Source: Draconibacterium sp. (GTDB taxonomy: Bacteria > Bacteroidota > Bacteroidia > Bacteroidales > Prolixibacteraceae). Taken from it: a DNA stretch of 14,841 bases. The stretch lies in assembly GCA_030595485.1 (NCBI GenBank), contig JAUVDE010000037.1, positions 1 through 14,841 of the forward strand, written 5' to 3'. The notes under the pieces are model-generated. The model made no database searches. It was given only the letters and a program-made list of their open reading frames with translations, and was not told where the DNA came from. Below are positions 6,518 to 14,648 of the stretch, one piece after another. The position numbers and the translations under genes are program-made. Positions within the stretch are counted from its first letter, which is position 1; each line of letters begins with the position of its first letter.

Positions 6518-7603
6518 ATGAAGACAACTGCATTTAATAAGATACACAAGAGCCTTGGTGGCAAAATGGTTGAGTTTGCCGGTTACGAAATGCCGATTGA
6601 ATACAAAGGCATAAAGGCGGAGCACATGTGTGTGCGCGAAAGTGTTGGCGTTTTCGATGTGTCGCACATGGGCGAGTTTTGGGTGAAAGGACCAAAAGCA
6701 ATCGACCTGGTTTCTCGAATTACATCGAATGATCCACGACTTTTATCTCCGGGGCAGGCACAATACAGTTGTTTCCCTAACGGGAAAGGTGGAATTGTTG
6801 ATGATTTACTGGTTTATTGCTACGAGCCCGAAAAATATATGTTGGTAGTTAATGCTGCTAACATTGATAAAGATTGGGCTTGGGTAGTGAAGCAAAATGA
6901 AGAAGTTGGTGCAGAGGTTGAAAATGCTTGCGACGATATTTGTCAGTTGGCAATTCAAGGGCCAAAGGCAACTGTGGTACTTCAAAAACTTACCGATGTA
7001 AATCTTGCTGAAGTTAAGTTCTATACTTTTACCACCGATAAGTTTGCAGGAGTTGACGATGTAATTATTTCGGCAACAGGATATACCGGAGCAGGTGGTT
7101 TCGAATTGTATTTCAGAAATGATGTAGCTGAGCAAATTTGGAATGCCATTTTTGAAGCAGGTGAAGAATTCGGCATTCAGCCAATTGGTTTAGCTGCTCG
7201 CGATACTTTACGTTTAGAAATGGGCTACTGTTTGTACGGAAATGATATTGACGACACAACCTCGCCGCTTGAAGCCGGTTTGGGTTGGATAACCAAATTC
7301 AATAATGGCCGTCAGTTCATCGATCGCGACTTTTTAACCATGCAAAAAAATGAAGGCGTAACACGTCGTTTGCGAGGTTTTATTTTAAGCGAACGTGGAA
7401 TTCCGCGTAGCGGCTACGAATTGGCAAACGCCGAAGGCGAAGTTATTGGTAAGGTAACTTCGGGAACCATGTCGCCAATTTTAAGTAAAGGAATTGGAAT
7501 GGGTTATATTGCCAAAGAGTATTCAGCATTCGGAACTCAGATTTTTGTGAAAATCAGAAATAAAATTATTCCTGCAGAAATTGTAAAAATACCTTTTATC
7601 TAA
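6518..7603 (+). CDS. gcvT: Glycine cleavage system T-protein (aminomethyltransferase)
   Basis: GcvT transfers the methylene group from the aminomethyl-lipoyl H-protein to tetrahydrofolate, releasing ammonia and giving 5,10-methylene-THF. At 361 residues it has the usual length. Diagnostic segments are FDVSHMGE (46-53), GGIVDDLLVY with the catalytic D96 (91-100), VNAANIDKD (111-119), GYTGAGGFELY (188-198) and ARDTLRLEMGYCLYGNDID (227-245), followed by the C-terminal barrel with TSGTMSP. It has its own promoter and a strong terminator, so it is a single-gene unit. No gcvH or gcvP is in the window. Its neighbourhood with the serine genes fits glycine/serine one-carbon metabolism. Confidence 0.98.
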   Translation: MKTTAFNKIHKSLGGKMVEFAGYEMPIEYKGIKAEHMCVRESVGVFDVSHMGEFWVKGPKAIDLVSRITSNDPRLLSPGQAQYSCFPNGKGGIVDDLLVYCYEPEKYMLVVNAANIDKDWAWVVKQNEEVGAEVENACDDICQLAIQGPKATVVLQKLTDVNLAEVKFYTFTTDKFAGVDDVIISATGYTGAGGFELYFRNDVAEQIWNAIFEAGEEFGIQPIGLAARDTLRLEMGYCLYGNDIDDTTSPLEAGLGWITKFNNGRQFIDRDFLTMQKNEGVTRRLRGFILSERGIPRSGYELANAEGEVIGKVTSGTMSPILSKGIGMGYIAKEYSAFGTQIFVKIRNKIIPAEIVKIPFI

Positions 7604-7629
7604 TCAATAAAACAAATCAAAAACTAAAC

Positions 7630-7666
7630 AAGCCATTTTCGTCAACTGACGGAAGTGGCTTTTTTT
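7630..7666 (+). terminator. Intrinsic terminator of gcvT
   Basis: AAGCCATTTTCGTC (7630-7643) pairs with GACGGAAGTGGCTT (7648-7661), a 14-pair stem with two G-U pairs and an AACT loop, running into a T-run to 7666. Confidence 0.92.
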
Positions 7667-7752
7667 ATTCGTTTTTATTTAAACGAGTTTTAAATAAAAG
7701 ACACTAAAATCTATTTCTCCTAAAATTAGTGGCTTTCTTTCTTAGAATACAA

Positions 7753-7760
7753 TAAATTTG
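7753..7760 (+). promoter_or_regulatory. Candidate distal -7 box upstream of serC
   Basis: TAAATTTG matches TAnnTTTG, about 218 bases upstream of the serC start. No clear TTG lies at the right distance. If active it would give serC a long leader that includes a small TACAGA-N5-TCTGTA hairpin (7783-7799). A single box of this AT-rich kind can occur by chance. Confidence 0.35.
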
Positions 7761-7916
7761 TGTGCAACAACAGATTGATAGCTACAGAGTTATTCTGTAT
7801 GCGATGGAAAAAATGATTTCTGTCAGTTCTATTTGTGTTGTATATCAGTGTTTTAAAACTCATAAAAATAAAAATAAACTTGATTTTTCTCATCTGCTAG
7901 ACATCCGCGTTTCATG

Positions 7917-7924
7917 TACTTTTG
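7917..7924 (+). promoter_or_regulatory. Candidate -7 box of the serC promoter
   Basis: TACTTTTG matches TAnnTTTG perfectly and lies 53 bases before the serC ATG, a normal distance. No canonical TTG occurs 17-23 bases upstream, so the -33 element is weak or degenerate. The remaining part of 7667-7977 holds no supportable gene. Confidence 0.6.
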
Positions 7925-7977
7925 TCGTGGAGTTTAAAAGGTAAAGATTTTAATTATTCACCTTAATTGTTGTATTT

Positions 7978-9045
7978 ATGAAGAAGCATAATTTTTACGC
8001 AGGCCCTTCAATTTTACCTGAAATTACAAAGGAGAAGGTAGCCGAAGCAGCTATGAACTTTGCCGGAACAGGACTTTCAGTAATGGAAGTTTCGCACCGT
8101 AGTAAAGAGTTTGTTGCTGTTATGGACGAAGCAGTAGCGTTGGTAAAAGAACTTTTAAAAGTTCCTGAAGGATACTCGGTACTTTTTTTACAAGGTGGTG
8201 CAAGTACCCAGTTTTTAATGGCTCCATATAATTTAATGGATAAAAAAGCAGCCTATTTGCATACGGGTGTTTGGGCGAAAAAATCGATGAAAGAGGCTAA
8301 CTTTTTTGGAGAAGTAGTTGAAGTGGCTTCATCGGCTGATGCAACCTACAATTATATTCCTAAAAATTACGTAGTACCTGCCGATGCAGATTATTTGCAC
8401 ATCACAACTAATAATACGATTTATGGTACACAAATGGCCGAGCCAACTGTAAGTGTTCCTTTGGTTGCCGATATGTCATCTGATATTTTTAGCCGTCCGT
8501 TGGATGTGGCTAAGTACGATTTAATTTATGCTGGTGCTCAGAAAAACCTGGGACCATCGGGAGCTACTTTGGTAATTGTAAAAGACGAAGCCCTTGGAAA
8601 AATGGAGCGTCCTATTCCAACTATGTTGGATTACCGCACGCACATTAAAAGCGAGTCGATGTTTAATACTCCTTCTACACTTCCAGTATTTGCATGTTTG
8701 CAAACTTTGCGCTGGTTGAAAGAAAACGGTGGTGTTGAAGCCATGGAAAAAGTAAACATTGAAAAGGCAGGTGTTTTATATGATGAAATTGACCGCAACA
8801 AAATGTTCCAGTCAACAGTTCCTGTAAAAGAAGACCGTTCGTTAATGAATGTAACTTTTGTAATGACACCTGAATTTGCTGAATTTGAAAAAGAATTTTT
8901 TGAATTTGCTTCAGCAAAAGGTATGTTAGGAATAAAAGGACATCGCTCGGTTGGAGGTTTTAGAGCCTCTATTTACAATGCTATGCCGCCTGAAAGTGTA
9001 AACGCACTTGTTGCTGCTATGCAAGAGTTTGAACTAACTAAGTAA
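7978..9045 (+). CDS. serC: Phosphoserine aminotransferase
   Basis: SerC is a PLP enzyme that converts 3-phosphohydroxypyruvate and glutamate to phosphoserine and 2-oxoglutarate, the second step of serine synthesis; it can also serve vitamin B6 synthesis. At 355 residues it has normal length. Features seen are NFYAGPSILP at the start, the substrate-binding SHRSKEF (39-45), LQGGASTQF (71-79) in the cofactor phosphate region, D165 in VADMSSDIFSR, which should contact the PLP ring nitrogen, and K189 in YAGAQKNLGPSG as the Schiff-base lysine. The C-terminal part has GHRSVGGFRASIYNAM. It is followed by a terminator and then serA, 103 bases away, so the two may be partly uncoupled. Confidence 0.98.
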   Translation: MKKHNFYAGPSILPEITKEKVAEAAMNFAGTGLSVMEVSHRSKEFVAVMDEAVALVKELLKVPEGYSVLFLQGGASTQFLMAPYNLMDKKAAYLHTGVWAKKSMKEANFFGEVVEVASSADATYNYIPKNYVVPADADYLHITTNNTIYGTQMAEPTVSVPLVADMSSDIFSRPLDVAKYDLIYAGAQKNLGPSGATLVIVKDEALGKMERPIPTMLDYRTHIKSESMFNTPSTLPVFACLQTLRWLKENGGVEAMEKVNIEKAGVLYDEIDRNKMFQSTVPVKEDRSLMNVTFVMTPEFAEFEKEFFEFASAKGMLGIKGHRSVGGFRASIYNAMPPESVNALVAAMQEFELTK

Positions 9046-9059
9046 TTAAAATAAATTCA

Positions 9060-9095
9060 AAAAAAAGTGCAGGGTGGAGATCCTGCATTTTTTTT
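9060..9095 (+). terminator. Terminator between serC and serA
   Basis: TGCAGG (9068-9073) pairs with CCTGCA (9082-9087) around an 8-base loop, with an A-run before it and eight T after it (9088-9095). It starts 15 bases past the serC stop. It may attenuate rather than fully stop transcription into serA, as no clear serA promoter box is seen in the 53 bases that follow. Confidence 0.8.
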
Positions 9096-9148
9096 CGCAT
9101 TCAGTATTTGTCAAGTTTTACTGTTTTCGAACTAAAATTTTATGAGTT

Positions 9149-10069
9149 ATGAGGAAAATATTAATTGCCACAGTAAAACCATTTGCTCCGGTTGCTGTAA
9201 AAAAAATTACTAAAATTTTTGATAAAGCAGGTTACGAAGTTCAACTGCTTGAGAAATACGAATCGAAACAAGAATTGCTTGATGCAATTGCCACTGCTGA
9301 AGCTGCAATTATCCGTAGTGATAAATTTGACCAGGAAGTTCTGAACGCTGGTAAAAACCTAAAAATTATAGTTCGTGCCGGTGCCGGATACGATAATGTC
9401 GACTTAAAAACGGCAAGCGATAAGGGTATTGTTATAATGAACACACCCGGACAAAATGCAAACGCTGTTGCCGAGTTGGCAATTGGTTTGGCCATTTTAG
9501 GTTTACGCGAACAATTCTCGGGAAAACCCGGAGGCGAAATGCGTAATCGAACGTTAGGCTTGCATGGTTTTGGCTTTGTTGCTCGTAACGTTTTCCGAAT
9601 TGCCCGTGCCATGGGAATGGAAGTAATAGTTTACACGCGTTACAGTAAAGCTGCCGCAGCTGCCATTGGTTTAAAGGTTACCAATTCTTTAGAGAAGTTA
9701 TACGCAAAAAGTGACATTGTTTCCATTCATGTTCCGGCTCGTGGTGAACATTTAAGATCGGTTGGTGCCGAAGTGCTCGAGCATTTAAAAGATGGAAGTA
9801 TTCTTGTGAATACTGCTCGTAAAGAGGTTGTTAACGAAGCCGATTTGGTGAAATGTATGGAAGACAAACCAGACATTAAATACATGTCGGATTTAACTCC
9901 TGATTGCGAAGCTGAGTTTATTGAGAAATTCCCGGGACGCTTCTTCTTTACGCCTAAAAAAGCAGGTGCTCAAACTGCCGAAGCAAACCTAAATGCAGGT
10001 CTTGCAGCAGCAGGGCAAATTGTCGACTTTTTCGAAAGAGGAGACAAAACAAACCAGGTAAATGAGTAA
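9149..10069 (+). CDS. serA: D-3-phosphoglycerate dehydrogenase, short Bacteroidota type
   Basis: SerA oxidises 3-phosphoglycerate to 3-phosphohydroxypyruvate, the first committed step of serine synthesis. The 306-residue protein has only the two dehydrogenase domains and no C-terminal ACT domain, so serine feedback by that route is absent. VRAGAGYDNVD (75-85) and MNTPGQNANAVAEL (97-110) are typical of the family. R224 in NTARKEVVNE is the substrate-binding Arg. Two oddities stand out. The usual catalytic His motif is replaced by PKKAGAQT (269-276), a pattern I know from Bacteroidota SerA. The end of the second Rossmann strand reads VYTRYS (161-166) instead of having Asp, which may mean NADP use. 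The dinucleotide loop reads HGFGFVA, with Ala in place of the third Gly. The ATG at 9149 is chosen because a nearby ATG at 9142 is out of frame. Confidence 0.93.
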   Translation: MRKILIATVKPFAPVAVKKITKIFDKAGYEVQLLEKYESKQELLDAIATAEAAIIRSDKFDQEVLNAGKNLKIIVRAGAGYDNVDLKTASDKGIVIMNTPGQNANAVAELAIGLAILGLREQFSGKPGGEMRNRTLGLHGFGFVARNVFRIARAMGMEVIVYTRYSKAAAAAIGLKVTNSLEKLYAKSDIVSIHVPARGEHLRSVGAEVLEHLKDGSILVNTARKEVVNEADLVKCMEDKPDIKYMSDLTPDCEAEFIEKFPGRFFFTPKKAGAQTAEANLNAGLAAAGQIVDFFERGDKTNQVNE

Positions 10070-10113
10070 GAATTCATAATAAAGCTTTGTAAACCTTTAT
10101 GAGTACTTAGTAC

Positions 10114-10173
10114 AACTTTGTGGTATAATTATTACACAAAGTTTCCCAGAGTTAAGTCGAAGTTACACAAAGT
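10114..10173. repeat. CACAAAGT repeat cluster between serA and the DUF1015 gene
   Basis: AACTTTGTG (10114-10122) and CACAAAGTT (10135-10143) form a 9-base inverted repeat with a 12-base spacer. TTACACAAAGT then occurs directly at 10132-10142 and 10163-10173, 31 bases apart. It resembles short dispersed intergenic repeats rather than coding sequence. The distance from the serA stop (44 bases) would also suit a terminator, but there is no T-run. Confidence 0.5.
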
Positions 10174-10215
10174 CATATTTTTAAACTTAAATACTCTTAT
10201 TCATAATTGGATTTA

Positions 10216-10223
10216 TATTTTTG
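10216..10223 (+). promoter_or_regulatory. Candidate -7 box of the DUF1015 gene
   Basis: TATTTTTG matches TAnnTTTG and lies 42 bases before the ATG at 10266. No TTG is correctly spaced upstream. The leader after it contains short direct repeats of AGTCTA and AAATCT (10226-10260). Confidence 0.5.
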
Positions 10224-10265
10224 GAGTCTAGAAATCTGGTAGTCTAAAATCTTAAAATCTATAAA

Positions 10266-11516
10266 ATGGCAATTATAAAACCATTCAAAGGACTTCGTCC
10301 GCCACAAGAAATTGTTGAAGAACTGGCTTGTCTTCCATACGACGTAATGAATTCGGCAGAAGCTGCAAAAATGGCTGAAGGGAAAGCAAAGTCGCTACTT
10401 CGTATTACCAAAGCCGAAATTGAATGTCCTGATGTAGAGGATACTCACTCGGAAACAGTTTACAACAAAGCTGTTGAAAACTTGAACGCATTTCAGACAA
10501 AAGGTTGGCTGGCACAAGACGATGTTGCCAAATACTACATTTACGCACAAACCATGAATGGCCTTACCCAATACGGAATTGTGGGTGCTGCTGCGTGTGC
10601 CGATTACGAAAATGGTATTATTAAAAAACACGAACTTACTCGTCCTGAAAAAGAAGAGGACAGAATGGTGTTAACGCGTTATTTAAATGCCAATATCGAA
10701 CCGGTATTTTTTGCTTACAAAGCTGTGGCCGAGATTGATGAAATTGTAAGTTTGATTGTAAAAAGCAAAACTGCCGATTACGATTTTACTGCGGAAGATG
10801 GTTTCGGACATCATTTTTGGACAGTTGACGAAACGGCTACAAACGATAAACTGGAGCAACTTTTCGAAGAGAAAGTGCCATTCACATACGTTGCCGATGG
10901 TCACCACCGAACTGCAGCAGCAGCATTAATTGGTGCCGAAAAAACAGGTCAGAATCCAAATCATACGGGTGCTGAGTCGTACAACTTTTTTATGGCTGTA
11001 CACTTTCCTGATAACCAATTGCAGATTATTGACTACAACCGAACCGTTACCGATTTAAACGGTTTGTCGGATGTTGATTTTCTTGCTGAATTATCGAAAG
11101 GATTCGACGTGGAAAATATGGGTGCCGATATTTTCAAACCTGCTTCGCTACACGAATTCAGTCTTTATTTAGCTGGAAGTTGGTACAAGTTAACAGCAAA
11201 AGAAGGTACTTTCGACGATAACGACCCAATTGGGATTTTGGATGTAACCATTCTTTCAAGTCAGGTATTAGAACCGATTTTAGATATTAAAGATTTACGT
11301 ACTTCAAAACGAATCGATTTTGTTGGAGGAATTCGTGGGTTGGGAGAATTACAGCGCCGCGTTGATTCGGGTGAAATGAAAGCTGCTTTTGCACTTTATC
11401 CAGTTTCAATGGAGCAGCTAATTAATATTGCTGATAGTGGAAATATTATGCCACCAAAAACCACCTGGTTCGAACCAAAACTTCGTTCAGGCTTGGTGAT
11501 TCATAAGCTAGACTAA
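10266..11516 (+). CDS. DUF1015 family protein, linked to serine synthesis
   Basis: This 416-residue cytoplasmic protein matches DUF1015. The start MAIIKPFKGLRPP, the motif HELTRPEKEEDR (122-133), VADGHHRTAAAA (209-220) and the tail MPPKTTWFEPKLRSGL (395-410) are the family's hallmarks. The biochemical role is not established by anything in the sequence. The DGHHR element recalls the conserved G-x-x-R motif of the ParB/sulfiredoxin-like fold, which includes an ADP-dependent serine kinase (SerK) in archaea; this likeness is my inference. It lies directly behind serC and serA in the same direction, while no serB is present, so a role in phosphoserine/serine interconversion or its control is plausible. 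It has a candidate promoter of its own and a terminator. Confidence 0.92.
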   Translation: MAIIKPFKGLRPPQEIVEELACLPYDVMNSAEAAKMAEGKAKSLLRITKAEIECPDVEDTHSETVYNKAVENLNAFQTKGWLAQDDVAKYYIYAQTMNGLTQYGIVGAAACADYENGIIKKHELTRPEKEEDRMVLTRYLNANIEPVFFAYKAVAEIDEIVSLIVKSKTADYDFTAEDGFGHHFWTVDETATNDKLEQLFEEKVPFTYVADGHHRTAAAALIGAEKTGQNPNHTGAESYNFFMAVHFPDNQLQIIDYNRTVTDLNGLSDVDFLAELSKGFDVENMGADIFKPASLHEFSLYLAGSWYKLTAKEGTFDDNDPIGILDVTILSSQVLEPILDIKDLRTSKRIDFVGGIRGLGELQRRVDSGEMKAAFALYPVSMEQLINIADSGNIMPPKTTWFEPKLRSGLVIHKLD

Positions 11517-11526
11517 ATGGAGTATA

Positions 11527-11572
11527 AGTCATCTGCTCACTATTTGTTTAAGCATACAGTGAGCTGATGACT
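11527..11572 (+). other. Long imperfect hairpin after the DUF1015 gene
   Basis: AGTCATCTGCTCACT (11527-11541) pairs with AGTGAGCTGATGACT (11558-11572), 14 of 15 positions, with a 16-base loop. No T-run follows. It starts 10 bases past the stop codon and may protect the 3' end of the mRNA or belong to a compound terminator with the next hairpin. Confidence 0.6.
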
Positions 11573-11581
11573 ACTTTTAAT

Positions 11582-11610
11582 ATCCCGGGGAGAAATCTTC
11601 GGGATTTTTT
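11582..11610 (+). terminator. Intrinsic terminator of the DUF1015 gene
   Basis: ATCCCG (11582-11587) pairs with CGGGAT (11600-11605), with a 12-base loop and a T-run to 11610. It separates the DUF1015 gene from the large gene that follows. Confidence 0.8.
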
Positions 11611-11660
11611 ATGCATGTTATTCTGAAAAATCCCTAAATTCAAAATCTAAAACAGCAATA

Positions 11661-14636
11661 ATGGATATCGAAAATATTTCATTGGCAAACATGTACAAAA
11701 AGCGGAAAACCGACCGCGATATTTTTCAGGAATTAATGCCAACCAAAGTGAAGGAAGTGCTTTTAGTAGCAACGCTTTACGATTCGTATTCCATTGTTCG
11801 CGAAGGACAGTTCAGCGATAAAATATTTGGAGAATACCTTCAGCTTAATTTATATGCTGCGCCTCGTTTCACAAGTGTTCACTCCAAAGAAGAAGCACTG
11901 ATGATGCTCAAACATCGCGATTTCGATATTGTTATTGTAATGGCTGGAGTTGATAAAGATACGCCTGTTGAAGCTGCACAAGCAATTCGCGAAAAGCGCT
12001 CGGACGTACCATTATTATTGCTGGTGAATAACAATGCCGATTTGCGTTACTTTCAGGTGGAAGGTCGTAAGCTCGATTTTATCGACCGTATTTTTGTGTG
12101 GAACGGAAACTCCAATGTTTTTATGGCAATGATAAAATACATTGAAGACCTGAAAAATGTAGCACGCGATACGCAAAATGGTAATGTGCGTGTCATTCTT
12201 TTGGTCGAAGATAGTATTCAGTATTATTCGCGTTACCTACCCATGTTATTTACTACGGTAATGACCCAAACGCAGGTTTTGGTGAAGGAAGATGCCAAAG
12301 ACGAGCTGCATAAAATTCTCAGAATGCGGGCCCGCCCAAAAGTTATTTTGGTTGATAACTACGAAGATGCGGTGAAGTTTATAAACAGTTACCGGCGTTA
12401 TATGCTCTGTGTAATTTCCGATGTGAAATTTGAAAAAGGGGGTGTTGAAGATGAAGATGCTGGAATTGAATTACTAAAATACACCAAGAAAACACGTAAG
12501 TTCCCAATCCCTTTGCTTTTGCAATCGCATGACATTACAAATGCAAAACGTGCTAAAAGTGTAGGGGCCGATTTTATCAATAAAAACTCCGAAAGCCTGT
12601 CAATGGATATTCTAAATTTCCTTTATCGCCGCCTGGGGTTTGGAAATTTTGTATTTAAAGGAATAGATGGTTTACCGATAACTGAGGCCCGAAACATCGT
12701 TGAATTTCAGGAGAAGCTGAAGGATATTCCGCTGGGTTCTCTTCAATATCACGGTAGCCGGAATTCGTTTTCTACTTGGTTGATGGCGCGTGGAGAAATT
12801 AACCTGGCCGAAACGTTAATGCCTGTGCAGACTTCTGATTTCGACTCGCCCGAAGAGCTTCGGCAGTTTTGTCTCGAAGGTTTTAAAAAGGTAGGTTTCG
12901 AAAAACGAAAGGGAACCATTGTAAATTTCGATTCGGAATTGGTGAGTTCAAGCCGTTTTATTGTTCGAATGGCAAAAGGTTCGCTTGGTGGAAAAGGAAG
13001 AGGTATTGCATTTATTTGCAATTTTATTGAAAATATCGATTTTAAAAAGTTGATTCCTGAAATGAATATTCGTATTCCATCCACTTCGGTCATTGGAGCC
13101 TACGAATTCGATAAGTTTGTGGAGAATAACAACCTCTACGACGATATTTATTCGTTGAACGATTACAAAGCCATCCGTCAACATTTTCTGGAGTCGGAAT
13201 TCGATGGGAAAATAAGAAAGCGATTGATGGCTTATCTGAAAAAAATCAATCGTCCACTCGCTGTGCGCTCGTCGGGTTTATTCGAAGACTCCTTGCTTCA
13301 ACCATTTTCTGGTGTGTATGCAACTTATCTAATTCCGAATAATCACGAAGATATTGAGGTTCGGTATCGGCAGTTGGAAACAGCAATAAAATTGGTTTAC
13401 TCCAGTATTTTTACCGATTCGGCACAAGCCTATTTTGATGCTGTAAGCTACAAAATTGAAGAGGAAAAAATGGCCGTTGTTATTCAGGAAGTAATTGGTC
13501 ACGAATACAATGAAAAATATTACCCAACACTTTCGGGCGTGGCGCAGTCGTATAATTATTATCCTATTTCGTACATGGAGCCCGATGATGGTTTTGCGGT
13601 GGCAGCGGTTGGTTTAGGCATGTATGTGGTTGGAGGCGAGAACGCCTTCCGTTTTTGCCCCAAATATCCACACTTAAATTCTTCGTCGTTAAAAGACCAG
13701 TTGCGCGATACCCAAAAGCAATTTTATGCCATCGACTTAAGCATGAAAGATTTTGATTTGCTGAACAATGGAGAAGATGCGGCAATAAAAAAATACCGGA
13801 TTAAAGAAGCGGAAAAAGATGGAACGATAGAGCATTCGGCCTCCACCTATAATATGGAGAACGACGATTTAATTCCCGGAGTTCAGGGCAGTGGCCCTAA
13901 GGTAATTGACTTTGCCAATATCCTAAAATACGATCATGTTCCAATGTCCAATGCACTTCAATTGCTATTGAAATTGTTTAAAGAGGCAATGGGGTCGCCG
14001 GTTGAAATCGAATATTCCATTGATTTAGAGGCCGCAGAAAATGGTTTGCCAACTTTGTATTTACTTCAAATAAAACCTTTAATCCGAATGGAAGATCAGG
14101 TTGAAGTAGACATTGCTTCGGTAGCCGATGAAAAAGTATTTATGTATGCCGAGCGGGGAATGGGGAATGGGCATGTCAAAGATATTCGCGATGTGGTTTA
14201 TGTCGATCCCGATAAATTCGATAGGCTGAAAACCAAACAAATGGCAAAAGAAATTCGCGAGTTAAATGCCTGGTTCGAAGAGCAGAATCGCGATTATATT
14301 TTAATTGGTCCGGGGCGTTGGGGCTCGCGCGACCATTTTACCGGAATTCCTGTTCTATGGGCACACATTTCAAAAGCCAAAGTTATTGTCGAAATGGGCT
14401 TGCGCGATTATCCTTTGGATGCTTCCTTGGGGTCACATTTTTTCCACAATGTAACATCAATGAATGTGGGTTATTTTTCGGTACCACACAACTGCCGCAA
14501 ATCAAAGATAAAAATGGAAGCCTTAAAAGAGCAAAAGGTATTGCGCGAAACAGAATTTATAAAACACGTGCAATTTAATAAACCACTTACGGTGCTTATG
14601 AACGGCCGCGAACGCCGCGCTTTAATTCATTGCTAA
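11661..14636 (+). CDS. Receiver-like domains fused to a PPDK/PEP-synthase-type ATP-grasp domain
   Basis: This 991-residue cytoplasmic protein has an unusual layout. Residues 30-165 form a receiver-like domain without the phosphoacceptor Asp (IVIVMAGVD at that place). Residues 177-320 form a second receiver that keeps the full set: E183/D184, D254 in CVISDVKF, S289 and K308. Residues ~425-810 are a PPDK_N-type ATP-grasp domain, with GSLGGKGRGIAFI (440-452), VRSSGLFEDSLLQPFSGVY (535-553), VEIEYSIDLE (781-790) and LLQIKPLI (801-808). The C-terminal ~180 residues carry GPGRWGSRDHFTGIPV (883-898) and SLGSHFFHNVTS (922-933), which I cannot assign. The swivelling His domain and the PEP/pyruvate barrel are absent, so it cannot carry out the PPDK or PEP synthase reaction alone; automatic 'PEP synthase' labels would mislead. 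It might be a phosphorylation-controlled kinase or nucleotide-binding regulator. It stands alone behind the DUF1015 terminator. Confidence 0.88.
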   Translation: MDIENISLANMYKKRKTDRDIFQELMPTKVKEVLLVATLYDSYSIVREGQFSDKIFGEYLQLNLYAAPRFTSVHSKEEALMMLKHRDFDIVIVMAGVDKDTPVEAAQAIREKRSDVPLLLLVNNNADLRYFQVEGRKLDFIDRIFVWNGNSNVFMAMIKYIEDLKNVARDTQNGNVRVILLVEDSIQYYSRYLPMLFTTVMTQTQVLVKEDAKDELHKILRMRARPKVILVDNYEDAVKFINSYRRYMLCVISDVKFEKGGVEDEDAGIELLKYTKKTRKFPIPLLLQSHDITNAKRAKSVGADFINKNSESLSMDILNFLYRRLGFGNFVFKGIDGLPITEARNIVEFQEKLKDIPLGSLQYHGSRNSFSTWLMARGEINLAETLMPVQTSDFDSPEELRQFCLEGFKKVGFEKRKGTIVNFDSELVSSSRFIVRMAKGSLGGKGRGIAFICNFIENIDFKKLIPEMNIRIPSTSVIGAYEFDKFVENNNLYDDIYSLNDYKAIRQHFLESEFDGKIRKRLMAYLKKINRPLAVRSSGLFEDSLLQPFSGVYATYLIPNNHEDIEVRYRQLETAIKLVYSSIFTDSAQAYFDAVSYKIEEEKMAVVIQEVIGHEYNEKYYPTLSGVAQSYNYYPISYMEPDDGFAVAAVGLGMYVVGGENAFRFCPKYPHLNSSSLKDQLRDTQKQFYAIDLSMKDFDLLNNGEDAAIKKYRIKEAEKDGTIEHSASTYNMENDDLIPGVQGSGPKVIDFANILKYDHVPMSNALQLLLKLFKEAMGSPVEIEYSIDLEAAENGLPTLYLLQIKPLIRMEDQVEVDIASVADEKVFMYAERGMGNGHVKDIRDVVYVDPDKFDRLKTKQMAKEIRELNAWFEEQNRDYILIGPGRWGSRDHFTGIPVLWAHISKAKVIVEMGLRDYPLDASLGSHFFHNVTSMNVGYFSVPHNCRKSKIKMEALKEQKVLRETEFIKHVQFNKPLTVLMNGRERRALIHC

Positions 14637-14648
14637 ATCTGTAGGAAA

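Noticed and set aside
7762..7944. 60-codon plus-strand ORF starting with GTG between gcvT and serC
   Set aside because: It starts two bases after a TAAATTTG promoter-like box, has no ribosome site, an AT-driven composition and no recognisable domain, and the serC promoter lies inside its end.
9241..9612. 123-codon minus-strand ORF inside serA
   Set aside because: Antisense shadow of serA, with no promoter, ribosome site or domain.
12749..13093. 114-codon minus-strand ORF inside the receiver/ATP-grasp gene
   Set aside because: It lies over the ATP-grasp coding region with intact sense-strand motifs; no independent support. The other frames inside this gene (12398-12580, 12948-13184, 13564-13785, 14318-14578) were dismissed for the same reason.
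11661..14636. Labelling the 991-residue protein as phosphoenolpyruvate synthase
   Set aside because: Only the ATP-grasp domain is shared; the phosphohistidine and PEP-binding domains are absent.
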